Below the pieces are notes generated by a model. It did not search any database, was not told the origin of the DNA, and saw only the letters and a program-made list of their open reading frames with translations. 64,000 bases of DNA from positions 19,896 to 83,895 of the forward strand of contig CAZWHQ010000017.1 of the NCBI GenBank assembly GCA_964633715.1, given 5' to 3'. How positions within the stretch are numbered: the stretch's first letter is position 1; each line of letters begins with the position of its first letter. The translations under genes were made by a program, and so were the position numbers. Below, in pieces: positions 17,435 to 26,769 of this stretch. Source of the stretch: JAUWVG01 sp964633715 (GTDB taxonomy: Bacteria; Acidobacteriota; Aminicenantia; Aminicenantales; Aminicenantaceae).

Positions 17435-18687
17435 TTCAGCAGACCTCTTTTAAGATTGTTTTGGATAAACCGGGAACTTATAAATGAAAGGAGAACTCCA
17501 GCCAGAACCATTCCGAATAGAATCGGCAGCAGATGACCGATTGATTCATTTTTCATGGCCATATGGAATGCCTCGAGTCCCCAATAATTCAATGTCAATT
17601 TTGAGATCTTTTGGATGAATGCAGGGAAATTGTCGACAGGTATCATGCTCCCACCGAGGAGAGACATGATGAGGATAACCGAAGAAAGAACAGCTCCCGC
17701 CTGCAGCTCTGTTTTGATGAATGAATAGAGAAAGGCGATAAAACCGGCGATCAAGATATTCAGACAGAACACTATCAAGAAAACGGAAAAAAGGTTTCCC
17801 CAATTGATCGAAAACAAGGCAACACCAAGCCCGATGAGCAAAAAAGTGCAGAGCATCCCGATAAGGGCGGAAGTGACGATTTTGCTCCAAATAAACTCGG
17901 TCATGCTCATCTTCGAGACATTCAGGCGCAAAAGAGTTTTAGTTTCTTTTTCAATAAGAATATCACTAAAAACAACATTGCAGATGAACATCAGAAACAT
18001 GATGGCCATGGCAGGAAGGATATAGCTGTGCACTGAGATTGTTTCAGTTTCTTCCTCTCCTTCTTCGGTGAATGTCTCCTGCTTAATGCTGATCACGGGA
18101 GGGAAAACGTATTTAGAGATGCCCTCTATGCGGTTTTTAACTTGGACTGAAAAGGCGGAAATACCGGAATCAGACAGTGTATCCATGTCAATAAATTGTT
18201 TGATCGTTTCGATTTCTTCTGTAAAAACAGACAACAGGGAAGAGAGGATTAGAGTTGTTGTATCCGTGATTTCTTCAGCGATGAGGGGGAGGAACTGTTC
18301 TGAGGGATTTTTCAAAAGCAGTACATCGACCTTTTTTCCATCGAGGATGTCCGCCCCGAAATTTTTTGGAACCAGGAGGAGAGCCGAAGCTTTCCCTTTA
18401 CCCATAAGGAGTCTTCCCTCTTCCTCTGTTTCCATCGGTTTGAGCTCGATTATGTTTTTGAGTTCTCCCTGGGACATGGCGGTTGAGAGGAAGTTGCTGA
18501 TCAAGCTTTTATCGTTGTCCACTAATAGAAGTGTGATTCTGGGGAGGGTCTCTTCATTTCCGCCCCCGAATACAATCCCGAATATAAAGGTAAAGACAAG
18601 TGGGATAAGCATGAATCCAAGGATAACCACAGGATTTTTCCATTTCCTTTTAAAATCCTTTTTAACGAGGATCGGTATATGTTTCAC
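17431..18687 (-). CDS. ABC-2 type transporter permease
   Basis: A 418-residue paralogue of the downstream permease with the same plan. There is an N-terminal helix (NPVVILGFMLIPLVFTFIFG), a large extracytoplasmic domain (about residues 45-225) and a C-terminal six-helix region. The latter includes ILPAMAIMFLMFICNVVF, ALIGMLCTFLLIGLGVALF and VLSSVILIMSLLGGSMIPVD. It overlaps the ATPase gene by 4 bases upstream and the second permease by 4 bases downstream. The two permeases most likely form a heterodimer driven by the single ATPase. Confidence 0.9.
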   Translation of the reverse strand: MKHIPILVKKDFKRKWKNPVVILGFMLIPLVFTFIFGIVFGGGNEETLPRITLLLVDNDKSLISNFLSTAMSQGELKNIIELKPMETEEEGRLLMGKGKASALLLVPKNFGADILDGKKVDVLLLKNPSEQFLPLIAEEITDTTTLILSSLLSVFTEEIETIKQFIDMDTLSDSGISAFSVQVKNRIEGISKYVFPPVISIKQETFTEEGEEETETISVHSYILPAMAIMFLMFICNVVFSDILIEKETKTLLRLNVSKMSMTEFIWSKIVTSALIGMLCTFLLIGLGVALFSINWGNLFSVFLIVFCLNILIAGFIAFLYSFIKTELQAGAVLSSVILIMSLLGGSMIPVDNFPAFIQKISKLTLNYWGLEAFHMAMKNESIGHLLPILFGMVLAGVLLSFISSRFIQNNLKRGLLK

Positions 18688-19610
18688 TCCCTCAGTTCCT
18701 TTCCTGTGAGTTTAAGGAAGACACTTTCCAAGTTCGGTTGCTTGATGGAAATGTCCTCGATAGTAAGCTCGGCCTTAAAAAAAGCTTCAAGGATGACAGG
18801 GATATTCTTCGATGCTTCTACCGAAAGTACGATCTTATCGTCGCTGATGGTGAGCACTTCGGAATCTTTGAATTCGAGCATAATCTGACTGACTAAATCG
18901 GTCTTAAAATTTCCGGTGAACAGAACGATATCTTTTTCCCCGACTATCTGGATGAGCTCATCCAGTGTCCCAAGAGCCAGGATTTTCCCATTGTCGATGA
19001 TTGCGATACGGTGGCAGAGTTCTTCCGCCTCCTTGAGATTGTGAGTGGTGTAGAAAACAGTTGTGCCTTTCTCAGATGCTTCTCTTATGAGCTCATAAAT
19101 ATTGAGTTTAGTCTGCACATCGATTCCGATAGTGGGCTCATCCAGGAGAAGAAGTTTAGGCTGGTGGATGAGGCCGATTATAAGATTGATTCGCCTTTTC
19201 ATTCCGCCGGAATATTTTTTGAGCTGTTCGCTCTCTCTTCCCGTTAACCCGGTTTTCTCTAAATAATAACCAATACGTTCGAATAAAGTTTTTCGCTCTA
19301 CCCCTTGAAGTTTTCCCCAGAAAAGCAAGTTTTCCTTAGCCGAAAGTTCTTCATAGAAAGCCATTTCCTGAGGAACGACGCCTATAATTTTTTTGATTTT
19401 CTGGATGTCGGTCTTTAAATTCATGTCGTCGATTTGGATTTTCCCTGAGTCGGGTTTGAGCAGGCCTGCTATCATCGATATGGTTGTGGTTTTTCCGGCT
19501 CCATTTGGCCCCAAAAATCCAAAAATCTCCCCTTTATCGACATCGAAGGAAACATCGTCAACAGCTTTGAGGGTATCAAAGGTCTTTGAGAGGTGAGAAA
19601 TGTTCAACAT
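18684..19610 (-). CDS. ABC transporter ATP-binding protein
   Basis: A 308-residue ATPase that energises the two ABC-2 permeases downstream. Walker A is GPNGAGKT (residues 34-41), the Q-loop is VVPQEMAFYEELS (about 79-90), the signature is YSGGMKRR (133-140) and Walker B is LLLLDEPTIGID (153-164). An H-loop His follows in YTTHNLKEAEEL. The C-terminal 90 residues form the extra domain common in drug/NatA-type exporters. I chose the ATG at 19610 because AGGAG lies seven bases upstream; an in-frame ATG 57 bases further upstream has no site. Overlapping stop/start codons link all three genes in one operon. Confidence 0.95.
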   Translation of the reverse strand: MLNISHLSKTFDTLKAVDDVSFDVDKGEIFGFLGPNGAGKTTTISMIAGLLKPDSGKIQIDDMNLKTDIQKIKKIIGVVPQEMAFYEELSAKENLLFWGKLQGVERKTLFERIGYYLEKTGLTGRESEQLKKYSGGMKRRINLIIGLIHQPKLLLLDEPTIGIDVQTKLNIYELIREASEKGTTVFYTTHNLKEAEELCHRIAIIDNGKILALGTLDELIQIVGEKDIVLFTGNFKTDLVSQIMLEFKDSEVLTISDDKIVLSVEASKNIPVILEAFFKAELTIEDISIKQPNLESVFLKLTGKELRE

Positions 19611-19723
19611 TCTTATCTCCTCATTCAACAATCGTATCAATCTAACATGGTTTATTTTTCTTATCAAACGCTTTTTTGTAAAGACTTCGACTTTGGATGT
19701 GAGAACTCATTTCGAATCTGTAA

Positions 19724-19752
19724 TTGACTCGGGCTATAAAAAAAAATAGTAT
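19724..19752 (+). promoter_or_regulatory. Probable sigma-70-type promoter for the transporter/peptidase operon
   Basis: TTGACT (19724-19729), a 17-base spacer and TAGTAT (19747-19752) lie 57 bases upstream of the transporter start codon, in the intergenic region between divergent operons. This is the best promoter-like sequence I saw in the window. It would drive the six-gene unit from 19810 to 26769. Confidence 0.5.
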
Positions 19753-19809
19753 GGATGAAATATGGAAATTCCAAGTCCCATAGGCAAATTTCTCTAAATA
19801 AGGACAAAC

Positions 19810-21123
19810 ATGGAAACACAAATCGGAATTATCCTGACCGTAATGATCCTCGCCTATGCTTTAGCTAAATGGAGAAAACTCTCCATCGAATTGAGCATGC
19901 TGTTTACCGCTGTAGCTGGAGGTGTTGTCGGGGCTGTTTACAACACTCCTCCTCCAGCTCAGCTCTTTCGGCATCTTGTCGAGGGCAGTTTTACGTATTT
20001 AGATGTTGTTCTCGTTTTTTCAACAGCAACGATATTTATGGCCATTGTATCCGAATCGGGCGGAGTGAACTATGTCGTCCGCAGCACCATAAAACATTTC
20101 TACAACATACGTATCATCGCTTTGCTTCTGCTGATGATCATTATTCTTATTCCCGGTGCTCTGACTGGAGCGGGGAGTGTTTCACTTCTGGTTGTGGGGG
20201 CTCCTGTTGCCTTGGCCTTGAGCCACTTAGGAATAAATAAAAGGCGAGTGGCGGCCATTCTTTTTATCGTGGCTGGTCTAAGTGCGGCCGCTCCTCCGGT
20301 TAACATCTGGGCTATGATTTTATCTGCCGGCACGGCCATTCCCTATGTTGGTTTTGAGCTTCCCTTGGGAATACCGGTCCTTCTTCTGGGAATATTCACC
20401 GTTCTTTTTCTTGGCTGGAAAAAAGAAGGGACTATGGATAAACAAAAGGTGTTAGACGTTCTGCCCGAGGTGCCAGAAAAAATGAGCTGGTGGAGGGTTT
20501 TACTCCCCTTTTTAGTCTTTTTTGGCCTGGTTGTGGCCTACCGAATATGGCCGTTTGTCACTCCTATCTTTGGCCTGGCATTGGAATTTTCAATTGCCGG
20601 ACTCGTTGCTCTCCTGGTCAGCCCAAGAAAGATCCATTTCTTCAAGCTTTCGAGTGAGACAATGAAACGCCTCCTCCCTCTATTGGCCACGATGATTGTG
20701 GTAGGGATGCTGCAGCAGATTTTGACGGCAACCGGTGTACGAGGGTTGCTTTCTTTTGCCGTTATCAGCACCCCTCTTGTTCTCCTTTATATCGCTTTAA
20801 TCTTTATCATTCCTGTCTCTGAAGGAGTCCTTACTTACGGAGGCGCGGCCATCATCGGCATTCCCCTGATATGGTTTCTCGACTCTATTGGTCTGCATGC
20901 TACAGTGGCCATTGCTGGCTTGAGTCTCCTCTGGCCTCTTGGAGACGGGCTTCCTCCAACGGCTTTGATTGGGCGTCTAAGCGTAATGGTCTCGGAATAC
21001 AAGGGCACCTATTGGACATTTTTAAAACAGACCTGGATTCCCTGGATTTTGATTACAATTGTGGGAATTTTAATGGTCCTATTCAGTGCTCGACTAGATT
21101 TTCTGGTGAAGTGGAGCATGTGA
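19810..21123 (+). CDS. Ion-transporter-superfamily permease, DctM/TRAP large-subunit-like
   Basis: A 437-residue protein with about 11-12 hydrophobic helices. It has two related halves, each with a helix hairpin rich in small residues. The first shows IPGALTGAGSVSLLVVGAPV followed by LSAAAPPVNIWAMILSAG; the second shows VSEGVLTYGGAAIIGIPLIW followed by LLWPLGDGLPPTAL. This inverted-repeat architecture fits the ion transporter superfamily, in which TRAP large subunits (DctM), Gnt and C4-dicarboxylate carriers belong. No DctP or DctQ homologue is adjacent, so a classic TRAP system is not shown. AAGGA precedes the ATG. Downstream hydrolases suggest an amino acid, peptide or N-acyl-amino-acid substrate; that is inference. 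Confidence 0.8.
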   Translation: METQIGIILTVMILAYALAKWRKLSIELSMLFTAVAGGVVGAVYNTPPPAQLFRHLVEGSFTYLDVVLVFSTATIFMAIVSESGGVNYVVRSTIKHFYNIRIIALLLLMIIILIPGALTGAGSVSLLVVGAPVALALSHLGINKRRVAAILFIVAGLSAAAPPVNIWAMILSAGTAIPYVGFELPLGIPVLLLGIFTVLFLGWKKEGTMDKQKVLDVLPEVPEKMSWWRVLLPFLVFFGLVVAYRIWPFVTPIFGLALEFSIAGLVALLVSPRKIHFFKLSSETMKRLLPLLATMIVVGMLQQILTATGVRGLLSFAVISTPLVLLYIALIFIIPVSEGVLTYGGAAIIGIPLIWFLDSIGLHATVAIAGLSLLWPLGDGLPPTALIGRLSVMVSEYKGTYWTFLKQTWIPWILITIVGILMVLFSARLDFLVKWSM

Positions 21124-21148
21124 TTTTAATATTTAAGGAGGTTTAAGC

Positions 21149-21304
21149 ATGCCAGTCATTATGACTTTATACTACGTCATCTGTGTCTTTCTCGTGGCTA
21201 TAGTGATCTGGAACTTCATCAAAGAAAAAAAGAGTGTCAACGATATGGTTCTTTATCTGCTCGTTCTTATCCCTTTAATTTTAAGAATTTTTCGAATCAA
21301 ATGA
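21149..21304 (+). CDS. 51-residue membrane peptide between transporter and deacylase genes
   Basis: A short gene with a strong AAGGAGG seven bases before its ATG. The product has two hydrophobic segments (MTLYYVICVFLVAIVIWNFI and MVLYLLVLIPLILRIF) joined by the charged loop KEKKSVND and ends in RIK. It lies 25 bases after the transporter gene, and its stop overlaps an ATG of the next gene (ATGA at 21301-21304). I do not recognise it. A small accessory subunit of the transporter is the simplest reading. Confidence 0.7.
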   Translation: MPVIMTLYYVICVFLVAIVIWNFIKEKKSVNDMVLYLLVLIPLILRIFRIK

Positions 21305-21318
21305 GCGAGGGAAGAAAA

Positions 21319-22488
21319 ATGTCTTTTAAACGTTTATTGATTATAAAAATTACCCTGATTGTTCTTTTAGCCGCGATCGTTTCCCTGGCCGGATCCCAAC
21401 TCTACTCACATCGGCACTTCCAAGTACCGCTCATAGCAGGACCGGGTGTGACAAAAATTATCAAATTGAGTGAGTATTCTCCTGGGATCAAGGGCACAAT
21501 GGCGGACACCGATGTCTTCTTCCTTGAAGGCAAAGAGGAGGGAGGCAAAATCCTCATCCTGGCCAACACCCATGCCAATGAACCAGCCGCTTTGCTGACA
21601 GCAACCCTATTCATTGAAAACGCAGTTGTGGAGAGAGGGACAATGATCATCATCCCCATGTTTAATAACAGTGCCGCTCGAAACACCCGCCCTGGTGACG
21701 GCTACCCCCTCTATTTTGAAATTCCGACAGAATGGGGAAGCAAGAAATTCCGCATGGGAAATCGTGATGCTTCGCCTCTTGATCAATGGCCGGATCCCGA
21801 TGTCTATGTCCATTACCCGGATAAGCAGCTTCTCTCCTTTTTAGATGTCAGGAATACAAACCGGACATGGCCTGGCCGCGTGAATGGTCCGCTAATGGAG
21901 AGAGTCACGTTTGGCGCGATGGAGATTATGCGCAAAGAAAATGTGGATATTGCCATTGACATCCACGGAGCCGAAACCATGTTTCCTGTTACAAACTGCA
22001 TCGTGGCCCCAGAAAAATCGATGAGAATTGCTACTATGACCATCCTGAACATCCAAGCCAGGGAGCATTTTGACAGCCATGTTGAACCGTCGCCATCGGG
22101 ATTCAGGGGTTTATCTCACCGGGAAATTGGAGACTATTCTGATACTCTTCCTTTTTTAATGGAAGCTCCCATTCCCTTCCTGGACCAGCCGACCGGCCCT
22201 AAAACCGTAGATCTCCTATTGGATGGGAAGGACCCCTTTCTCCTCAGTTTATCTAAAAAGGGGAAACTGTTTGTGCCCTACGACGAGGAGGGGTGGTCTA
22301 TGGAGAAAAGGGTTGGACAGCACTGTTCTGTCACTTTAGAAATCATGAACCAATTCTCAAGAAAAAACTCTGAGAGAGCCATCCAAATCAGCAATGTGCC
22401 GAGGTATGCGGATGTGGTCAAAAACGGCGTGGGTTTTTACTACAAAAATCCTGAAAAGGCTGATCAAAAAAAAGTCATCTACAATTAG
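21319..22488 (+). CDS. Exported M14-like deacylase/carboxypeptidase (AstE/aspartoacylase type)
   Basis: A 389-residue protein with an N-terminal membrane anchor or signal peptide (LLIIKITLIVLLAAIVSLAG). The zinc site of the succinylglutamate desuccinylase/aspartoacylase branch of M14 is visible as ILANTHANEPAALL (H and E) and IDIHGAETMFP (second His). A substrate-arginine type motif RNTNRTWPGRVNGP and a distal acidic motif (FLMEAPIPF) lie between and after. Such enzymes split N-acyl amino acids or C-terminal residues. I chose the ATG at 21319, preceded by GAGGGAAG, over the ATG at 21301 that overlaps the previous stop; either is possible. Confidence 0.82.
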   Translation: MSFKRLLIIKITLIVLLAAIVSLAGSQLYSHRHFQVPLIAGPGVTKIIKLSEYSPGIKGTMADTDVFFLEGKEEGGKILILANTHANEPAALLTATLFIENAVVERGTMIIIPMFNNSAARNTRPGDGYPLYFEIPTEWGSKKFRMGNRDASPLDQWPDPDVYVHYPDKQLLSFLDVRNTNRTWPGRVNGPLMERVTFGAMEIMRKENVDIAIDIHGAETMFPVTNCIVAPEKSMRIATMTILNIQAREHFDSHVEPSPSGFRGLSHREIGDYSDTLPFLMEAPIPFLDQPTGPKTVDLLLDGKDPFLLSLSKKGKLFVPYDEEGWSMEKRVGQHCSVTLEIMNQFSRKNSERAIQISNVPRYADVVKNGVGFYYKNPEKADQKKVIYN

Positions 22489-22512
22489 AAGAATTTGAAA
22501 AGGAGCGATCTT

Positions 22513-24267
22513 ATGAAAACAAGAAGAAAAACCTTTTTGCTGGGAGTTGCCATACTTTTTCTGTGCGGCACGGCTGTTCTTTTCTTATGTAGCAGGAAAA
22601 GCCAAAATGATGTCCTCTTTTGGGAAAATCCTGAGAGAGGCTGTACGGTCATCCTGGTTGGCAAAAATGCCTCGACAGATGGTTCGACTATGGCCACACA
22701 TTCAGCCGACTGTGGTGTTTGCGACTGGACATGGAGACACATCCCGGGAGAAGAGTATGAACCCGGCTCAATAAGAAAAATCTACCACAAAGGTCAGTTC
22801 TCTATGTGGCCCGAAGAAGGAGGCATGAAAGGGGATGCCTATAAAGACATGTATGCCGATCTGGAAATTCCTCAAGTCGACCGCACTTATGCATACAAAC
22901 ACTCCGTATTCGGTTACATGAACGAGTTTCAAGTGGCCATGGGAGAATCGTCTATCGGCAACGTCAGGAAGATGAGAAATTCCACGCCCACACCAAAATT
23001 CGACATCACCATGCTGACCATAATTGCCATGGAGCGCTGTAAAACAGCACGGGAAGCCATCCAGCTTATGGGATCCATGGCTGAGAAACACGGCTATGGA
23101 AAAGTGGACAGCGGGGAAATGCTGGCTGTCCACGATCCTGAAGAAATCTGGATATTCGAGATCATGCCTGTCGGGCCCCTGTGGACTCCGGAATCAGGAA
23201 AACCGGGAGCGGTCTGGTGTGCCCAGCGTGTGCCCGACGACCATGTCAGTCTCTGTCCCAACGAGTCACGCATTGGTGAGATAGATCTGGAAAATCCGGA
23301 CTATTTTATGGCCTCACCCAATGCCGTGTCCTATGCAGTCGAGAACGATCTATACGATCCGGACAGCGGTGAGCCCTTCAACTGGAAAAAAGCCTATTCG
23401 CCCAGTCCAATCAGCGCTGCTTCCAGCCGCGGTACTCGTGTACGGCTCTGGAGATTCTTCAATATCGTTGCTCCCTCCCTTAATCTCAGCCCTGAAACGC
23501 CCAACATGGATCTTCCTTTCTCGGTCAAACCAGACAATAAACTCTCCTTAAAAGATGTTATGACTATCACCCGGGATAAATTCGCGGGCACTCCTTTTGA
23601 TCCCATCCGGGGGCTTCAGGGCGGACCCTTCAAGAATCCCAACCATGTTTCAAGGCCCTTCCAGATCGAAGATAAAACTTACGGTACCGCCCGGACAATT
23701 GGAGTCAACCGTTCTGAGTACACGACCGTTACAGTCTGCCGGAGCTGGCTGCCGGACTTCATCGGTGGCATTATCTGGCTGAGTTTCGGGGCTCAGGATA
23801 CCGCGTGTTATATGCCCCTGTACACGGGAATGACCGCCATTCCAGAGTCTTTCACTCTCGGCGACCACTTTGAATTCGACAGACGGTCGGCTCGTTGGGC
23901 GTTTGACTATGTGGATTTCCATACCCAGGTGGTCTACTCCCAGGCCATAGAAGATGTAAAAAAGGCCATTGAGGAACATGAAGACGGGGCCATTGCTATG
24001 ACTCCAGCCATCGAAAAGACGGCCCTTGAAATGTATGAAAAAGATCCGGAAAAGGCGATTCAGTTCGTCACGGATTACTGCCTGCAGAATGCGAACAAGG
24101 TGGTCGACGCCTGGTGGAAGCTGGGAAACGACCTCCTGGTGAAGTACAACCATCTTAGCCTGTATGACAAGGATACCCAGAGGAGATCTCAGATCCGGTA
24201 CCCCCAATGGTGGCTTAAAATCCTGGTCGATTACGATAAACTCAAACCCATGGAATCCAGAAGATAA
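22513..24267 (+). CDS. C69 family (dipeptidase A-like) Ntn-hydrolase, first copy
   Basis: A 584-residue exported enzyme. The start is the ATG with AAGGAG upstream; a TTG 18 bases earlier is rejected. A signal or anchor (FLLGVAILFLCGTAVLFL) precedes the mature part. The C69 nucleophile is Cys44 in ERGCTVILVGKNASTDGSTM, the family hallmark. Conserved blocks follow: ESSIGNVRKM, ERCKTAREAIQLMG, EIWIFEIMPVGPLW, VPDDHVSLCPNESRIGEIDL and TIGVNRSEYTTVTVCRSWLP. C69 enzymes cleave dipeptides or short peptides. It is followed after 65 bases by a close paralogue, so this is a tandem duplication within the operon. Confidence 0.93.
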   Translation: MKTRRKTFLLGVAILFLCGTAVLFLCSRKSQNDVLFWENPERGCTVILVGKNASTDGSTMATHSADCGVCDWTWRHIPGEEYEPGSIRKIYHKGQFSMWPEEGGMKGDAYKDMYADLEIPQVDRTYAYKHSVFGYMNEFQVAMGESSIGNVRKMRNSTPTPKFDITMLTIIAMERCKTAREAIQLMGSMAEKHGYGKVDSGEMLAVHDPEEIWIFEIMPVGPLWTPESGKPGAVWCAQRVPDDHVSLCPNESRIGEIDLENPDYFMASPNAVSYAVENDLYDPDSGEPFNWKKAYSPSPISAASSRGTRVRLWRFFNIVAPSLNLSPETPNMDLPFSVKPDNKLSLKDVMTITRDKFAGTPFDPIRGLQGGPFKNPNHVSRPFQIEDKTYGTARTIGVNRSEYTTVTVCRSWLPDFIGGIIWLSFGAQDTACYMPLYTGMTAIPESFTLGDHFEFDRRSARWAFDYVDFHTQVVYSQAIEDVKKAIEEHEDGAIAMTPAIEKTALEMYEKDPEKAIQFVTDYCLQNANKVVDAWWKLGNDLLVKYNHLSLYDKDTQRRSQIRYPQWWLKILVDYDKLKPMESRR

Positions 24268-24332
24268 TTTGCTTTTATTTGAGATTTTTCTTTAGAATAG
24301 AACTTCCTATGATTCAAGAAAGGAGGGCATTT

Positions 24333-26096
24333 ATGAATCCTAAAAGATTTTTTCCCTTTATTTTGTTTGTATTTGTTATGGCCATATTTATCGCGGCTTC
24401 TTCTGGCCAAAAAATCGATTGTGAGGAATGTGACACCGAAGAATATGGGTGGTATGATGGCTGTACTGTCGTAATTGTCGGAAAAAATGCGTCTACCGAC
24501 GGTTCGACAATGACCACACACACCTGTGACTGCAGCATGTGTGATTGGACCTGGCGATATGTACCGGCGGCTGATTTTGAACCGGGTGCCATGAGAAACA
24601 TCTATCATATTTCTCAGTACGAGACCTGGCCCCCAGAGGAAGGTTTGAAATGGGAACGGATCAAGGATGATATCATCGACCTGGAAATCCCTCAGGTTCG
24701 ACACACTTACGGTTATATGCACGGCATGTTTGGATACATGAACGACCAGCAGCTGGCCATTGGTGAATCCACTATCGGTTGCCGTTCGGAGATGAGGAAT
24801 CCGACGCCTTCGGCCCAGATAGACCTGTCCATGCTGACTCTCCTTGCCATCGAACGATGCAAAACTGCAAGAGAGGCCATACAATTTATGGGAGACATCA
24901 CCGCAAAACACGGCTATGGATTTAATGACGATGGGGAGATGTTGGCCGTGGCCGATCCAAATGAGGTATGGATCTTTGAGATCATGCCTGTTGGCCCCCT
25001 CTGGACTCCCAAAAGTGGAAAACCAGGATCTATCTGGTGTGCCCAGAGAGTCCCCGATGATCATGTCAGCGTCTGTCCGAACGAATCCCGGATTGGAGAG
25101 ATCGACCTGGACAACAGTGACTACTTTATGGCGTCTTCCAATGTCGTATCCTATGCCGTGGATAAAGGCTATTATGATCCAAACAGCGGTGAACCCTTCA
25201 ATTGGAAGAAAGCCTATTCCCCCACTGAGGGAAGCGCGGCAAGTTCCCGGGGAACACGTGTTCGACTCTGGCGCTTTTTTGATATCGTTGCCCCTTCAAA
25301 GAATTTAAGTGCGGATACACCGAATATGGATCTTCCCTTCTCGGTCAAACCCGATAGAAAGATATCCGCCAAAGACGTGATGAACATTACAAGAGACAAG
25401 TTTGAAGGAACACCCTTCGATCCTGTACGAGGAATCCAAGGCGGGCCCTTTAAAAATCCAAATTATATTCCCAGGCCCTTTCAATTGGATGGAGAAACGT
25501 ACAATACAGCCCGCACCATTGGAGTCAATCGGGCCGAGTACACCACTGTCACTCAGTGCAGAGGCTGGCTGCCCGATCCTGTTGGAGGACTTGTCTGGCT
25601 ATGCTGGGGAGCACAGGATACGGCCTGTTACATGCCCCTCTATGCGGGTGTGACCGACATCCCTGAGTCGTTTCAAATTGGCGACCACTGGGTTTTTGAT
25701 AGAAATTCGGCCCGATGGGCCTTTGACTATGTCGATTTCCATACACTGGTGGCCTATTCTCTGGCCATAGAAGACGTAAAAAAAGCGCAGGTAAAGTGGG
25801 AAGACGGTGTTATAGAACAGATCCCTACGATTGATAAACTGGCCGCAGATATGTTCGAAAAAGATCCGGCTAAGGCCAGCCAGTTCTTGACCGATTTTTG
25901 TATCAATAACGCCAATCTTGTTGTGGATGCTTGGTGGAAACTGGGAGACGACATCTTGGTTAAATACAATCACCTCTGGCTTTACAACGTGCAAACCCGC
26001 AAAAGGGGGCGGATCACATTTCCGGATTGGTGGCTCAAAGAATTGGTCAAGTATGATAAACTGGTCCCTCAGCCGAAAGTAAAAAGGAAGAGATGA
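24333..26096 (+). CDS. C69 family (dipeptidase A-like) Ntn-hydrolase, second copy
   Basis: A 587-residue exported paralogue of the preceding gene, collinear along its whole length. The signal peptide is FILFVFVMAIFIAASSGQ. The nucleophile is again Cys44, in YDGCTVVIVGKNASTDGSTM. Matching blocks include ESTIGCRSEMRN, AIERCKTAREAIQFMG, EVWIFEIMPVGPLW and RAEYTTVTQCRGWLP. It has an extra acidic N-terminal stretch with two Cys (CEECDTEEY), and a basic C-terminus (PKVKRKR). The chosen ATG has AAGGAGGG upstream; earlier in-frame starts lack one. The two copies probably differ in substrate preference. Confidence 0.93.
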   Translation: MNPKRFFPFILFVFVMAIFIAASSGQKIDCEECDTEEYGWYDGCTVVIVGKNASTDGSTMTTHTCDCSMCDWTWRYVPAADFEPGAMRNIYHISQYETWPPEEGLKWERIKDDIIDLEIPQVRHTYGYMHGMFGYMNDQQLAIGESTIGCRSEMRNPTPSAQIDLSMLTLLAIERCKTAREAIQFMGDITAKHGYGFNDDGEMLAVADPNEVWIFEIMPVGPLWTPKSGKPGSIWCAQRVPDDHVSVCPNESRIGEIDLDNSDYFMASSNVVSYAVDKGYYDPNSGEPFNWKKAYSPTEGSAASSRGTRVRLWRFFDIVAPSKNLSADTPNMDLPFSVKPDRKISAKDVMNITRDKFEGTPFDPVRGIQGGPFKNPNYIPRPFQLDGETYNTARTIGVNRAEYTTVTQCRGWLPDPVGGLVWLCWGAQDTACYMPLYAGVTDIPESFQIGDHWVFDRNSARWAFDYVDFHTLVAYSLAIEDVKKAQVKWEDGVIEQIPTIDKLAADMFEKDPAKASQFLTDFCINNANLVVDAWWKLGDDILVKYNHLWLYNVQTRKRGRITFPDWWLKELVKYDKLVPQPKVKRKR

Positions 26097-26112
26097 TAAG
26101 GAAGAAAATTCA

Positions 26113-26769
26113 ATGAAAAAAACAAAATTGCTTCTTTTATGTTGTGCGTTGATTTTTTTTAGCATGTTGGCTTCAGGTTTCCAAGACGCAGAAATACCAA
26201 AAGCCCAGCTTCCCTTGTTGACAACATCGGCAGGTCAGAGCCCGGATGTGACAACCATAAACATTGTCTGCGAGGAAGCCGGCATCATGTATGACTACTG
26301 TGATGTTGTCAATGTCGAACTGATTAATATGGGAGTTGGTTTGGTGGGAGATGAAGAACGACCTGGATTCCACATGGAAGTTCACACTGATTTTGATAAA
26401 TTTCCAAAAGGCACACCTTACAGGACAATCATCATTGCCATTGGTGCCACTCTTAAGGGTATGGGCGCATCCGGATTGACCGTAGATGACGAAGTGAATC
26501 GAGTGAAAACAATCATCGACTGCTGCAAACAGAATAATATCTTTATAATTGGAGCCCACGTTGGGGGAAGCTCGAAAAGAGGGCAGCCGGGCGGCGATAA
26601 CGAACGGATGATTGATGCCGTAGCTCCCTTTGTGGATTATTTGATTGTCACGGATGACGGAAACAAGGATGGCCGCTTTAACAAAATTGCCGAAGAAAAA
26701 AGTATCCCCCTGACACGGATCGAGTATGCTCTGGAGCTTGTGGATATACTGAAGAGTGTTTTTGAATAG
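26113..26769 (+). CDS. Exported DUF6305-like protein
   Basis: A 218-residue protein with a signal peptide (LLLLCCALIFFSMLASG). The mature part opens with PLLTTSAGQSPDVTTINIVC and continues with a Rossmann-like alternation ending in a helix. Notable are IIIAIGATLKGMGASGLTVD, IFIIGAHVGGSSKRG and YLIVTDDGNKDGRF. It matches my memory of the DUF6305 family, which has no known activity. It is the last gene of the operon, 16 bases after the second C69 gene, with AAGGAAG before its ATG. It could be an extracytoplasmic binding component for the transporter, but that is speculation. Confidence 0.7.
   Translation: MKKTKLLLLCCALIFFSMLASGFQDAEIPKAQLPLLTTSAGQSPDVTTINIVCEEAGIMYDYCDVVNVELINMGVGLVGDEERPGFHMEVHTDFDKFPKGTPYRTIIIAIGATLKGMGASGLTVDDEVNRVKTIIDCCKQNNIFIIGAHVGGSSKRGQPGGDNERMIDAVAPFVDYLIVTDDGNKDGRFNKIAEEKSIPLTRIEYALELVDILKSVFE

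Noticed and set aside
19810..21123. A complete TRAP transporter
   Set aside because: Only a large-permease-like gene is present; no DctP-type binding protein or DctQ-type four-helix subunit was found beside it.
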